Shown: piece by piece, positions 49,893 through 62,122 of the stretch
Layout of the letters: each line of letters begins with the position of its first letter
Position numbering within the stretch: position 1 is the stretch's first letter
From: Psoroptes ovis
Lineage: Eukaryota; Arthropoda; Arachnida; Sarcoptiformes; Psoroptidae
Direction of reading: 5' to 3'
Assembly (NCBI GenBank): GCA_002943765.1
Contig: PQWQ01000011.1
Coordinates: 1,798,001 to 1,862,000 of the forward strand
DNA: 64,000 bases
Made by a program: the position numbers and the translations under genes
Notes under the pieces: generated by a model
What the model was told of the DNA's origin: nothing
The model's database searches: none
What the model saw: only the letters and a program-made list of their open reading frames with translations

Positions 49893-52800
49893 GTGTGAGA
49901 GTGGTGTACGATGTTTGTTTGTATGTGTATGTGAGTTTGTGTAAATATTATTGATTTTTATATGACTTGTGATTTGATTACGGTTGAAATTGATTAATAG
50001 ATTTGATACGATATTTTCTTTTGTTTATCGTAAAAATAAAATGTGTTTTTTTCATTTAAAATTTTCAAGTATTAAAATCAAATTTTTGTTTATTTTTCTT
50101 AGGCTCCACACGCTTGGATTATCTTTGAATGTGAGGCTCAATGTTCAAATATTGATTCGTGGATCAAACAATTTGATCATCATCGTGTGCAGTGCATTGA
50201 ACATGTATCGATTCGAAACGATTAAGAATTCATTGTTTCATTTGATTTTTAGGAGAAAAAAGGGTCAGAACCTGTAAATCAAGAGACAAAAACAAAAAGA
50301 AAGTTTTATTAAAATCAATTTCAACAAAATGTAAAAATACAAAATCAAACCATTTATTTATCAAGTAAATTTGCTCATTTGAGGACGACAAAAACATCAA
50401 CAATAATCAAATAAAATCACGCCGGAATATTTTTGAAAAAAAATGGATGAAAATCAAGGAAAATTTTCCACAATTTTTCAATGTGTTCATTTAAACAAAA
50501 ACAAATTCGCTCTCTCTGGACCGCTTTTTGGATGATTTATTCTTATTTGATTTTTGATTGAGTCAATCTGATTGTTCAAATTCAATGTTAATTATCACAA
50601 TTAATTAATTGATTTTTGTAATTAATTCATGTAACAAAATTGTGAAAAAATTCACATTTTTTTCATTTCATCCACTTTGGAGCAGGAAACGCGAGCCCAG
50701 AGCAAAATAATAAAAAAAAATGTTTGAAAAATGAAGAAAAAGCAAATCAAAAAACTCATAGATTTAGATATTTCATTTATTATATATACCAATAGTAAAA
50801 TACATGAAATGAAATGAAATGTTTTAATACAACAAAACACACTAAGCACAACACACTAACAAAACACAAGAACAGACCTCAAATGCTACGAACACATAGA
50901 TATACATTGATATATCAAAAGATATATGTATGTTTGTATATTTATCTTTATTATTATTGGCTGACATACATTGAAATACCATGAATATTGTAAATATATA
51001 CAAACAAGAGACACACGATATTTGCACTAAAAGAAGCAGCATTTATATGTATGTATTAGTGTGTGTTTGAACATATATTTTTATGATTAACATTATATAC
51101 AAATGGTGGATATAATATACAATTTTTTCCGATGATGATGATGATCATTATTATTATTAACAACCAATACGATGACGACGACGACGACAACAACAACGAA
51201 GATGGTGATGATGATGATGATCAAACAACGATAATAACAATAATAATGGCAATCGTGTACATACATTCAACAACACAAACACGAGAGAATTTCAATATTG
51301 AATTGATTTTTGAATCGAAAATAAAAAGATCATTTCATTTCATTTCATTTTAGTTTGATTTGATTTGTGTCATACAACTTTTTTCAATATAAACATTTTA
51401 CTAATGCATATGCGTGTATTGCACCACACAAAGAAAATAATATCACACAAATGTTAAAGTATTGAAATTCAAAATATTCATGATTTGTTTTTTTTTTGAA
51501 AATGTTTTGTTAGAATATATCATTGTATTGTTAGTACAATTGAATAGTTTGATTATGGTTTACTGTTGTTGTCAATGATCAAAGATTTCATAGATCCATC
51601 ATTATTTGGGAATTTTCGATCCATTTTTTGTGCTCAATGTTCTTTGAAAATTATCGAAAAGAAAAAAATTTTTGAACTGGAGCAATTCAATCAGTATTTG
51701 AATTTGAAATTTTTCAATTATTTTTCATATTTCTATGAATTCTTGAAATTTGATACTTAAGGCCGAAAATAAATAACACGAAGACTAAAATCACCAAACA
51801 CTTTTAGAGATATGATAACCAAATTACATTAATTAGTGCATTTAACAAATTCAGTAACAATTAGCAGCAACAACAACTAAGAAAAAAAGCGCGCCATAAT
51901 ATTTTTTCAATATTTTTGCCCGCACATAATTCTATACCACTACCATTCGCCATAACTATTGGCCAATAGAAACAATTTTACCAAACAGACAAACCAAAAC
52001 GAAAAAAAAAAATGTAAACAAATGCAGACGACAAAATTTTTTTATGAATGAAATCAATTTAAAATCGCACCCACATGCAGAGATGAAAAAAGTAGCAGCA
52101 TAGTCGAATGAAGAATAAGGAGAAAAAGGCGGTCATTTTCAAATTTTGACACGCGTCGGCATTTAAAATACTATTTGTTGTTGTTGTCGATTGCAGACGA
52201 CAAAATTTTCATTGACAAAAATTTTCATATTTTTCTCTCACTAATTTTAAATGGCAAAAAGCACTACGATTAGGTATGAGTCTTGCAATTTAACTTTGAA
52301 AAAAATAAAATTGTAACAATAAGCATGAGTGGTTGATGTGTTGAGAAATATAAAATTGCGCGCCTTTTCCACCTAAAAAAAAAAATTTCTGGTTTTTTCA
52401 CAGCCGAAAATACAAACAAAAAAATCTTTGACTCGAAATGATTTTGAAATGAAAATCTTTTACAAATCATTAATTAATTGATCAACTAATTACTTTGGAT
52501 TGAATCCAAAAACATTTTTCGCTAATGAAATCAACAAAATTAAGATTAAAAAAATGGAATTCAAAATCCTTTATGCACCCAAAAACAAAACACGCCAAAA
52601 AACCTCGGCGCCATCTATCAATGTTCCATTATTTGATAATGAAAAAAAAAAAATGAATATGATCAATTCCATGGGGGCAAATATGTGCAAATTTTCGATA
52701 ATTATAAAAATAAATTTGAATGTGAATACTGTCAAAGACAAACTGAAATTTAAGTTCAAGAAATTGAGCAAAAGTAAATTCAAAGCAAAGTAAATGGAGA

Positions 52801-55800
52801 GTTGAAATCCAAAAATGAACTTGTAAAATCAACATTAAATTCATTCAATTATTATTAAAACAGACATACCTTGGTGATATATATGTTCAACGATATTCAA
52901 TCGTCAATGATAATAGTGGTTGATCGCCAATGAATTTGTCACCTGTGAAAAATTTTCAAACGAAAAACTAAACAAAAATTATTAATTGAAATTTAAACAT
53001 TTAGTTTTGTGTTTTATCATCGAAACATTTGAGAATAATTTAATGTAATTCATGGCTTTATCATCATCATCAATGATTGATGCAATATTTTGGTTTGGTG
53101 TTGAAAAAATTTTCATGTCAATAATAATAATAGAAATGATAATGATAATAATAATTTCAAAAATATTTTTCAAAACTCAACAACTCATTGTTGTAGTGGT
53201 AAAAAAAATGGGCAAACAAAAGAAATTTTTGTGTTTTCTTTTTAATAAAATATACAAACTCAATATTTGAGCCAATATTTTGCAAGGTCCATCATCGTTT
53301 GGCCATTTTAAAATTTTAAAAATTTTATTTTGAAAATTGTTTGATTGTGAAAAATTCAATTCAAAGATTCATAAACAAAGTAAAGAAAAACATTGAGCCA
53401 AAAGATTATCACCATAAATACACATTAAATAGCATTAAATTATATTTCTGAAGAAATTTTTTGTTTACAGAAATATTCTACAAAAAGAAACCACATTGAT
53501 TCGATTTAACTCATTCGACATACACATACTGTTCAATATGAAATTCAATTCATTGTCACCAGAGCAAAAATTTTCGATGATTTTTTTCTCGTTTATTTTT
53601 ATTGCTCAAATAAACAATTGAAACACTGGGGAGAATCATAACTATCTTTGAGTGTGAATATATATATCGATGAGCATTTTGAAATTGAAAACAAAAAAAA
53701 AACATTCAAATTGATATATAAATGGGAATAATCATCAATAATGAATAAATGACGCCCGAGATAAGTGAAGACAATCAATGGATATGAAATAATGATGAAT
53801 ATTTGGATCATTCATTCATTTGGATTCGTTTTGAATTCATAATATTCATAATTGAATTCTATTCAATTTATTATAGTCAGTCAATCATTTATTCATTTGT
53901 AAATCATCGATTTATGAATAACAAATAATAATATCGATTTCAATCATGAATAAATGGCGACCTAAAACTATTAGAAATAAAACTAAAAACTCGAAGAATT
54001 TATGCATGTGTACAAGTTAGAGTATTTATCTTCAATATATTTTCTTCTTATAAATCATAAAGATTTATAAGAAAAACAAGAAAATACATAAGAATATACA
54101 TAGAATCATAGATAATAAATGGAAATAAATAGAAATATATGCGCAAAACTTTACCAGTTTTTCATTTTCATTTCATTTCTATTATTATTATTATTATTCT
54201 AATAACATCATCATCATCATCATCAATAACAATAATAATATCAAAACATATTATTGTCAAATGTTTGAGTTATGGAGAACATGGTGGCAAAGAGGTGTAT
54301 TGTTGTTCATTGTTTTCATTTTGGACTCAGCAGAATTCAAGGCCCAAGAATTATGTTTTTTGTTTTTCAAAATCTTTCAAAGGGCCTCATACTCTGGCGA
54401 TCATCAGAATTCGCAGATCATTTGGCAATGAACGTATACGAATAAAGATTATTCGAATTAGAAAATTCAATGAACAAAGATTTTAGAGGCCAACGAAAAA
54501 TAAGAAAGATTCACAGCCAAGGTACATAAACAATGAATTCATTCATTCAGTTTGTAGCTTACCTTTATTTTATTTATTTATTTATTCGTCTTCAAAGAAT
54601 TTTTGTCCAAGAATTTGGGCCAAAAGAAAATAAAAAGAATTCAATGAAAGATGAGAAAGATACCAGAGGAGTAAGATTTTCAAATTAATCAAAGAATTCA
54701 ATTCAAAGAAATTCTTTTTTGCTTTTTTGTTGTTGAGTTTTTCTCATATGAACACACAAACACACACACATAGAAAATTGTGAAAACTCAAATTTCCATT
54801 TTCAAATTGGAAGAACCAAAATTTTCATTTATTTATTCGTCTTCGTCTTCTTCTATTTCTTATTTATTCATCAACAACAAACAACAAACCAACGAGATGA
54901 AATTTTCATAATATTTCGCTATTTTTTTTGATGGCCACCGTGATCCACCACGAAAAAACTTGGTTGCTTTTCTTTTCTCTTTATATTTTTTCGAATAATA
55001 CAAATGTTGAAATGTGTGCAAATGTATGTAAACACGAATGAATTGTGAAAACACAAAAAATGTAAAGCAAAATATATTAAGTTTTTTGGTATACCAAAAT
55101 GCAGCACATGCAGAGAAAGAGCATACACACACACACAAACATTCAATTCATTGATTCAATGATTTAATGTTGATAATACCATACTGAAGGTGTGCGCGAG
55201 AGTTGGCCACCAAACTAACCAAAAAAAAAATTTTTATTTTATTTATCCAAGAGCTAAATCCCCCGGCAGTTGGTTGGTTGGTTGATCGGTCGGTCGGTCG
55301 GCCAGCCGGACGGTTGGTTGGCCGATTGTGTATTTTCGGCCACCACAGCAGCAATATTTATCGAAATTAATAATAATAATAATAATAAAGTCACATTCAT
55401 GAAGACAACACCAAACAGTGTGTGATATTATTGTGAACTGAGATTTTTCGACTATTTACGTTTTATAATAATAATATTTGAATTAATAATATTAGTCTAT
55501 AGATCCCCCCCAATAATATTATGTTTGAGCTGTCGATCGACACAAACCTAAAAAGAAAACAAAACACAATTTTTTTTTTTTTTTTGAAAAATTTAATGTG
55601 TCGATGTGTTTTCATTTTGCTGCGAGCTTATCGTATTTAATTTCGTTGTTGTTTATTATTATTATTTGAGCTGTAAATGTGTATATGCGCTACCGACATT
55701 TAAGGATTCACCCAATGGATTTTTTTTCAGTCATTCATTTATATGAATTGAGAGATGTTGTATTATTATTAATAATATATGTTTTGCTACTTCTGCATAC

Positions 55801-56261
55801 ACACATATAATAATAATACATTTTATATACAAATTTTTCCTCTTTTTTTTGTCGATTTGGTTTTTTTGGGCAAATGGGGGTGTTTTTTTGGTTGAATGAT
55901 TGGTGGCGATCAATGGTGGTAGAAACAAAATATTTTTGAAAAAGTAATAAATAAATGAACACAGAAAGGAAATTGGAAATAATTTTCGATTAATAATTGA
56001 ATAATCGATTGTCTTTTTGGCCAAAAATTTCTTAAATTCTGAAATTTGTTTGATTAATTGATTGATGGATTTATAATTTGGTATAATAATGGATTATGAT
56101 AAGATTAGATATGATCAGATTTTTTTTTGGGCAGTTTTCATTGAAATTTTGGCTGAGAAATCTAAAATTTATTCAATAATTGAAGCATTTATCAATAATT
56201 ATAATCACAAATATTCACAAAGATATTTTAATTCTTTTCAATATATTCCATCTAAGATTGA
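49893..56261. other. intergenic between E2F 5' end and NDUFA6 3' end
   Basis: 6.4 kb with no gene I can support. The left edge should hold the promoter and 5' untranslated region of the 49892 exon. Frames of up to ~115 codons occur but show no family similarity. It contains (GAC/AAC)n near 51173-51200, a degenerate GC-rich tetranucleotide repeat at 55265-55322 and homopolymers. Confidence 0.55.
55265..55322. repeat. degenerate GC-rich tetranucleotide repeat (GGTT/GGTC)n
   Basis: Runs of GGTT, GGTC and GGCC units produce a locally G+C-rich block. A minus-strand open frame of Arg-Pro-Thr-Asn repeats here is only a product of the repeat. Confidence 0.85.
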
Positions 56262-56636
56262 TTATTCATTATTATGACCAGATAAAAATTTTGATAAGAA
56301 ATCTTTTGGATTTTTTTGTTCATTAAAATAAGCCATTACATGCATTTGTGATTTAAATTTATTAACAGTATCATTCAATTCCATTTGTCCACGAATGACT
56401 AACATATCGATAACACGTATATCGGTTATATGTTGATTTGATAGAAATATTTCACGAACTTTATCACGCATTTGTTTATCATTGACCGGTAAACTCATTT
56501 CATAAACAATATATGGAATTTGTCGATACCAGGCGCGATATAAATTCAATACACGACGTTTTGCTTCAATATTATTCAATGATAATACCGGTTTAACTTT
56601 ACCACCTAATTGTTTTATCATTTGATTTGTTGCCAT
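56262..56636 (-). CDS. NDUFA6: NDUFA6/B14, LYR-motif accessory subunit of respiratory complex I
   Basis: 124 residues from the ATG at 56636 (MATNQMIKQLGGKVKPVLS), close to human NDUFA6 (128-154 depending on isoform). The LYR motif is intact in RRVLNLYRAWYRQIPYIV, and the conserved MRDKVREIFLSNQHITD and DMLVIRGQMEL segments follow. Family role: an accessory subunit of mitochondrial NADH dehydrogenase that binds the acyl-carrier protein NDUFAB1. The open frame upstream of the ATG is probably a 5' untranslated intron: a donor AAAG|GTAATT near 56728 and an acceptor AAATTAG near 56670 fit. It is head-to-head with PI31. Confidence 0.95.
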   Translation of the reverse strand: MATNQMIKQLGGKVKPVLSLNNIEAKRRVLNLYRAWYRQIPYIVYEMSLPVNDKQMRDKVREIFLSNQHITDIRVIDMLVIRGQMELNDTVNKFKSQMHVMAYFNEQKNPKDFLSKFLSGHNNE

Positions 56637-57010
56637 TTTTTGTTGTTTGTTTATTTGTTGCTCAACTAATTTAAAAAATAATGAAAAATTAATGATCAAA
56701 TAATTATAAAACAATTGAAAAATTACCTTTTTTCGAACAGAATTTTCGATTCACAGAAAAACATAAACAAAACACAATTCAACTCACATGTTTTTTACTT
56801 AACCCAAAACAGTAGAGTCATCTGGCTTAAACTTATGTGATAAAGGTGACATTTAAATATAGTTGCCACTCAAATAAGACGTCTCGCAAAAAAAATCACT
56901 GCGCATGATTTTAAAATTTATGAAAAATGATGTAATTTTCAATTTTTTATTTACGTTTTTTCTCGCCTAATTCTTGTTATAAATCAATCCATTATTATTA
57001 TTCTCAGAAG
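56637..57010. promoter_or_regulatory. bidirectional promoter between NDUFA6 and PSMF1
   Basis: 374 bp between divergent start codons, including a probable 5' untranslated intron of NDUFA6 (about 56671-56728). No specific site stands out. Confidence 0.5.
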
Positions 57011-58014
57011 ATGAAAGGATTTGAAACATTTTTTCAAACAATCAAACCAAATTTAAAAGATTCAATTGATTTAATCGTATCGGTTGTTCATTGGGTTTTA
57101 ATACAAGATTTTGATTTAAAATTTTTGGCCATCGATACTCAGGTAAATAAGAGTGAGCTGTCAAAATTTTCATTGCATCAGTTCTTTTTTACTAATTTCA
57201 TTTTTTCTTTTATCAAGTTAAAACCAGAATATAAAACTTTAAAAGGAACTGAATTATTGACAAGTGGTTGGAATAACAATAGTCCTGAATATAATTTAAT
57301 TTATCGATCTAATGATGAACTATTTTTCTTATTGAATGGCAGCAATGATGAAAATGATTCAGATGCATTTAAAATAACTATATCAAATTTATCCCATAAT
57401 ACCAGTGAAAAACTCATACAATTTTCGATAATCAAAAAAATTTTCATCAATCTCGATGATAAGACATTTGATAGTTTCGATAGTGATAAAGTTGATCACT
57501 TAGCTACATTTATTCGTCAAAATTTAATGAATTTTAATCAGACAAAGAAGCCGATTATTGAACCTAAATCGTCATCATCATCATCATCATTGCATGACGA
57601 TAATGTAAATCCACTTGCTGGCAAATTTGCACCAGCTGCAGCACAGCCCAGATCTTTGCTAGAAGATGACCCGAATCGTCTGATTTATCCACCGATCGGT
57701 GGCAGTGATCTAGGTAAGTGAATAACATTTATTCTCAAATAATTATCAGTAATTACAATTAATCTAACATTTTCATGACAGATCCTCTTGGACAAAGAAT
57801 GGGTGGTGGAATGATATTCGATCCATTCGCCGGTAATCGTTTTCGACCACATTTAGGTGGTCCGAGCGGTGGTCAAGCTGGCCCACCACCAGGTTCAATA
57901 CCGCCAGGAGCTCGTTTCGATCCATTTGGACCGATTCCAAATAATCGTTTTTTTAAACCAAATCCCGATCACTTACCACCACCTGGTGGACCAGGTTTCG
58001 GTGGTTTCATATGA
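57011..58014 (+). CDS. PSMF1: proteasome regulator PI31
   Basis: Three exons, 57011-57142, 57218-57713 and 57782-58014, with GT-AG junctions and conserved phase, give 286 residues (human 271). The first intron is a multiple of three and open, so unspliced reading would add 25 residues; splicing gives the family-like DTQ-LKPEYKTLKGTELLTSGWNN. The N-terminal fold domain contains ELLTSGWNNNSPEYNLIYR, matching ELLPAGWNN of PI31. The Pro/Gly-rich C-terminus has MGGGMIFDPF, PPGARFDPFGPIPNNR and NPDHLPPPGGP, all family hallmarks. PI31 binds the 20S proteasome and F-box partners and affects proteasome activity and transport. The last residues are GGFI, so the Tyr of the HbYX-like end of human PI31 is absent. 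Confidence 0.94.
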
Positions 58015-58222
58015 TTTTTTTTTGTTTACATTATGGCTATTTAAATATCGATACAATCGATAATTATTTTTGCAGTGAAAAAAAAATTTCATGAATAAAA
58101 TTTTTTAAAACAAAAATAAAACATTGATTTGTATTTTGTACGATTCTGATTAAAAATATCAATTGAAAATTAATCAATACATCATATCCTCTTGATGTAT
58201 TCATGTATGGATACGATAACAA

Positions 58223-58223
<1 letters not shown>

Positions 58224-58264
<41 letters not shown>
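58224..58264. repeat. A homopolymer, 41 bases
   Basis: The longest homopolymer in the window, 210 bp after the PI31 stop codon and downstream of AATAAA-like signals near 58092 and 58113. PI31 has introns, so this is not a tail of a retrocopy of that gene. Confidence 0.95.
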
Positions 58265-58265
<1 letters not shown>

Positions 58266-58620
58266 GTTGACGCAAATAATTTCAATGTCGATTTGATCAA
58301 TGATCAATAGCTTCAAACATTTTTTCAAAAAATCATTGATCAGTTCATTTTTTTTCCTTTTTCTTCATCATTGCTTCTCATTTCGTTTTTCCTCGGCTAT
58401 CAATTGACAACATACATTCAAATTATTCAAATTCATTGTGTGTGTGTGTGTGTGCATTAAAACAGGTTTGTTCTTGACAAATCAAACGAAACATAACACG
58501 AAAAGCAAACATTCAATCTTTCCTCATTTAAGCTGGTTTCACAATTTACAATTTCGGTAATTGATAACAGCTTCGAGTAGATTTCGTAATTGAAAAAATA
58601 AAATTGATTTTTGTGAAAAA

Positions 58621-59485
58621 ATGGCAGATAAAAAAATAAAAAGTACCCAAACTCAATCACCATTGATTAAGCATTATTTAGCTGTATACAATGCGGTACA
58701 ATTTTTAGGGTTTGTTTTTGGAATATATTTTTAATTTGAATTCGTTAATTAATTTTCTATGATTTTTTCCTATTAGCTGGGGCTATGGTTTATTTTTGAC
58801 AATAAAATTTCTATTATTTTCACGTGAACGTCATAATTATCGATTATTATGGGAAGAATGTTCATTGATCATTACAATATTTCAAACATATCAATTAATC
58901 GAAGTATTTCATGCAATAATTGGTTTTGTACGATCAAATCCATTCACAACATTTACACAAATTTTTTCACGTTTAATGTTAGTATGGGGAATATTGATAC
59001 CAATCACCGAAGCAAGACATTCAATCGGTGTACCAATGTTATTGATTGCATGGTGTATTGCTGAAATCACCAGATATTCATATTATGCATTAAATATTTA
59101 TGATATGGTTCCATATATTTGTACATGGGCACGTTACACATTATTTATTGTACTTTATCCATTAGGAGTTTCAGGTGAAGTATTGACCACATATTCGGCA
59201 TTAAGTTCAATTCGACGAAAAAAATTTCTAACAATCGAATTGCCAAACATGATGAATTTTTCATTTTATTATGATATATTTTGCATTATATTCTTGTTAA
59301 GCTATATACATTGTAAGTCTACCATTGCTATGCCATTACATAACCAGTAATTAATGTTAATTAATTTTAATAATTTTTTTTAAATAGTTTTCCCACAACT
59401 CTACTTTTATATGCTTGGTCAGCGTAAAAAAATTCTCGGAACATCATCATCATCGAAAAAAGAACAACCAGTAAAACAAGAATGA
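58621..59485 (+). CDS. HACD: very-long-chain (3R)-3-hydroxyacyl-CoA dehydratase (HACD/PHS1)
   Basis: Three exons, 58621-58709, 58777-59312 and 59388-59485, give 240 residues. The first donor is GTTTGT and the others are GT-AG consensus; frame is kept. The start ATG follows GTGAAAAA and gives MADKKIKSTQTQ. Multiple membrane helices span the ER. Family landmarks: YNAVQFLGWGYG; FHAIIGFVRSNP; the EITRYSYYALN segment carrying conserved Glu and Arg; and LYPLGVSGE, holding the catalytic Tyr and Glu seven residues apart. The enzyme performs the third step, dehydration, of very-long-chain fatty-acid elongation in the ER. The C-terminus FPQLYFYMLGQRKKILG is also typical, followed by a Lys-rich tail (KKEQPVKQE). 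Reading through the second donor gives a false stop. Confidence 0.95.
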
Positions 59486-60128
59486 CTGTTGGGATCATCA
59501 TAATAATTCCAGAATAAAACTACCAAAATATATTTAAATCAAAAATATTTTCCAATTATTTTCAATGCAATTCAATGCAATTTGTTCTATCAAAATAAAA
59601 TAATTTTGATATTTTTAAATAATAATAATCATAATAACAACAATTTATTTTTATTTTCTTTAAATAAATCTTGTTCAAGAATTTTTCAAATATTTTTATT
59701 CAATTTTTTCATTTAAATATTTAAATATTTTATGGGGTTTATGTGTGTGTTTGTATCTGTCGGATGTTAAATATGTGTGTGTGTGTGTTTAGCTGGTTTT
59801 GTAATATTCTTATTAATATTTTTTATGATGATTATTATTTATGAGTGGGTGGTCATTTTTTTCAAAAAATTCATTTTCATCCATATTTAAATGTAATATG
59901 ACCCTAATTTTTCTTTCCCAAGTTGATGATCATCATCATCATGATAATGATGATGCTTTACTTTGATTTGGAATAATAATAATAATAGAATTTGAATTTG
60001 AAGCTATAATTGTTTGTATTTCACAAAGTTAACATTAATATAGTAATAATGATATAATGATGATGATGTAATTAAAGATTATTTCATTTTTTTTGTTTTG
60101 TTTCATTCATATTTGATTTAAAATTGAT
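59486..60128. terminator. 3' region between HACD and the neuropeptide-like gene
   Basis: 643 bp between convergent stop codons. AAATAAA-like signals occur on both strands. It contains TG and ATC/GAT repeats but no coding signal. Confidence 0.45.
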
Positions 60129-60851
60129 TTAACGACCAAAACGATTCGACATACGTAATTTGTCTCTTTTACCGAAACGATTTGCCATGTTCAATAATGG
60201 TGTACGAGCAACACGACGATCTACTTGTGATTGAGATGATTGCAATTTATTATCAATATTTTCATTATTATTATTATTATTCATTGATAATAATGAACGT
60301 AAAAATTTTGTTGAAGCTATTGGTGTTGAACCTGAATATAGATAGAATGCTTGTTGTGGTTGTCGTACGAATCGATTTAAAAATGATTCTAAATCACTTG
60401 GATCTTGAATACGATACATTTGTTGTTCATTATTTTCAATATTATTTGATAACGATGATGATGATGATCCAGCGGATGGCATCAAAAATGAAGATGTTGG
60501 TTGATTAGAATTTGATAATTGTGCCGAAAATATTGATGATAATGCTGATAATAATGATTGTTCGAATAATTGATTGAGTGCTTGATTATGTTTCGATGAT
60601 GATGTAATTATTGGAATATATTCACCATTAATACATTGGATATCATTCGGTGAACATCCTGCTGCAGATCCAGATTTATCTGAATTTGGCTGCTGCTGCT
60701 GCTGCTGCTGTTGTTGAACCATTTCATCATTCATCAATGATGAAGATAATGATGGTAATGTTGATGATGAACAAACACTCATTTGCATTATAATCATCAT
60801 CATCAATGATAATAATATTGATAAATTTTCATTTGTCATTTTAAATTTCAT
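60129..60851 (-). CDS. secreted neuropeptide-like precursor with two C-terminal NRFG peptides
   Basis: An intronless frame of 240 residues. The N-terminus NLSILLSLMMMIIMQMSVC is a signal peptide. A poly-Gln run, a short two-Cys stretch (CSPNDIQC) and Ser/Asn-rich spacers follow. The end has the classical prohormone layout: Arg-Arg at 212-213, then VARTPLLNMANRFG, Lys-Arg at 228-229, then DKLRMSNRFG and a final Arg. Cleavage at dibasic sites and amidation at Gly would yield two peptides ending NRF-amide. The start is the ATG at 60851; a second Met at residue 5 is also possible. I cannot match this to a named arthropod family: short neuropeptide F ends in RLRF-amide, myosuppressin in FLRF-amide and sulfakinin in HMRF-amide. 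It is convergent with HACD. Confidence 0.75.
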   Translation of the reverse strand: MKFKMTNENLSILLSLMMMIIMQMSVCSSSTLPSLSSSLMNDEMVQQQQQQQQQPNSDKSGSAAGCSPNDIQCINGEYIPIITSSSKHNQALNQLFEQSLLSALSSIFSAQLSNSNQPTSSFLMPSAGSSSSSLSNNIENNEQQMYRIQDPSDLESFLNRFVRQPQQAFYLYSGSTPIASTKFLRSLLSMNNNNNNENIDNKLQSSQSQVDRRVARTPLLNMANRFGKRDKLRMSNRFGR

Positions 60852-62122
60852 GGATTATTAAATAAATTTCCTTAAAAAAATGATCAAAAATTTGGAATAA
60901 ATGTAATAATTTAGCCTAATTTCAAAAAAAATCGCATTTTTATATGAATCACAATTTCAAATTCTGAAACTGAATCAGAGGCGGAGACTACTAGAGAATT
61001 TATTTATTTTAAATTTTTTAATCGACAAAGAAATAAATGCAAAAATAATATGCGGAAAAAAAACGAAATCGGATCACATCACAAAATGCATGCGTTATAC
61101 AATATGTTTGAAAATAATTTTTGAATAGTATCAGATTCATGAAAATTGAAATGAAAATAATGAAATATGAAATTATGATATGAATAAACAAGTGAGACGT
61201 GAAAATATGGAAAAAAATCAAAAGAAAATCAAATCAAAAACAGCAATAATTTTCGATTAAATGATGGATTATATGATCGCATTATTATGGAAGAATAAAT
61301 CAGTGATGATGATCCACTGTCCCATCAATTCATTTGATTAGAATCATAATTTTTGATGGAACTAAAACAAGATAAGCAATATATAATTCATAATGTATGA
61401 TCGGTGAAAAAAGGTTGGTAACAAAGAATCAATGGAATCAAGCAAATGCACGCAAGCTTCAATCAAATTAGTCATTGATTGTTGTTAGAATGAATTAATT
61501 ATTATTATTATTATGATTTCATTCGTACGTCAATAAAATTGAATTTTAATTTTTTGCTTTGATCGATAAATATATCAACATAATATTTCTGGTATTTAAA
61601 ATTTTCATTTGCATCAAGAAAACATAAATGGTCAATCGAAATTTCTAGGTCATACGATGTTGAAATCAAATATCAATAATAATAAATTTTAAATTCTATG
61701 AGTAAAATTTTAAAACTTCCGATTAAATATTGAATAATAGATAAATGAATAAATAAATAAATGAAATAAAACTTTATTTTTTTGTATTCGATTAAAAATT
61801 ACATCGATTCATTCATTCATTTTTATTTATTTCAAATTTTTAAATAATTCAATTCCTCTCAAAGGATTAATTTTCATCAAAAAATGAATTTTGAAAAAAA
61901 AAATTTATTCAAGTTCCAAGTTTTAATAAATATGAATGAATGAATGAATGAAATAATAAATGACCGGGAAAATAAATTCATTTCTCGAATTTTTCATTGT
62001 AAAAATTCGTCATAATCAAAAATTGTTGAATATAATTGATCACTATTGATATATTTATTATTATCGGTAAAAATTCAAATTTCATAAGTAAAAAGTAAAA
62101 ATTCAAATAAAACATTAAAAAT
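60852..62122. other. intergenic upstream of the neuropeptide-like gene
   Basis: 1.27 kb. It must contain the neuropeptide gene promoter on the left and the 3' untranslated region of the thioredoxin/Ig gene on the right. Nothing else is visible. Confidence 0.5.

Noticed and set aside
52500..52793. 97-codon Lys-rich plus-strand frame
   Set aside because: It starts at TTG, is A-rich by composition and has no motif or splice context.
55148..55354. Arg/Pro/Thr-rich minus-strand frame
   Set aside because: It is the translation of a degenerate GGTT/GGTC repeat.
57143..57217. Reading the first PI31 intron as coding
   Set aside because: It is open and divisible by three, but has a GTAAAT donor and TATCAAG acceptor, and removing it restores family spacing between the HW...DTQ segment and ELLTSGWNN.
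58224..58264. A41 run as the tail of a processed retrocopy
   Set aside because: The upstream gene PI31 keeps two introns and no target duplication was seen.
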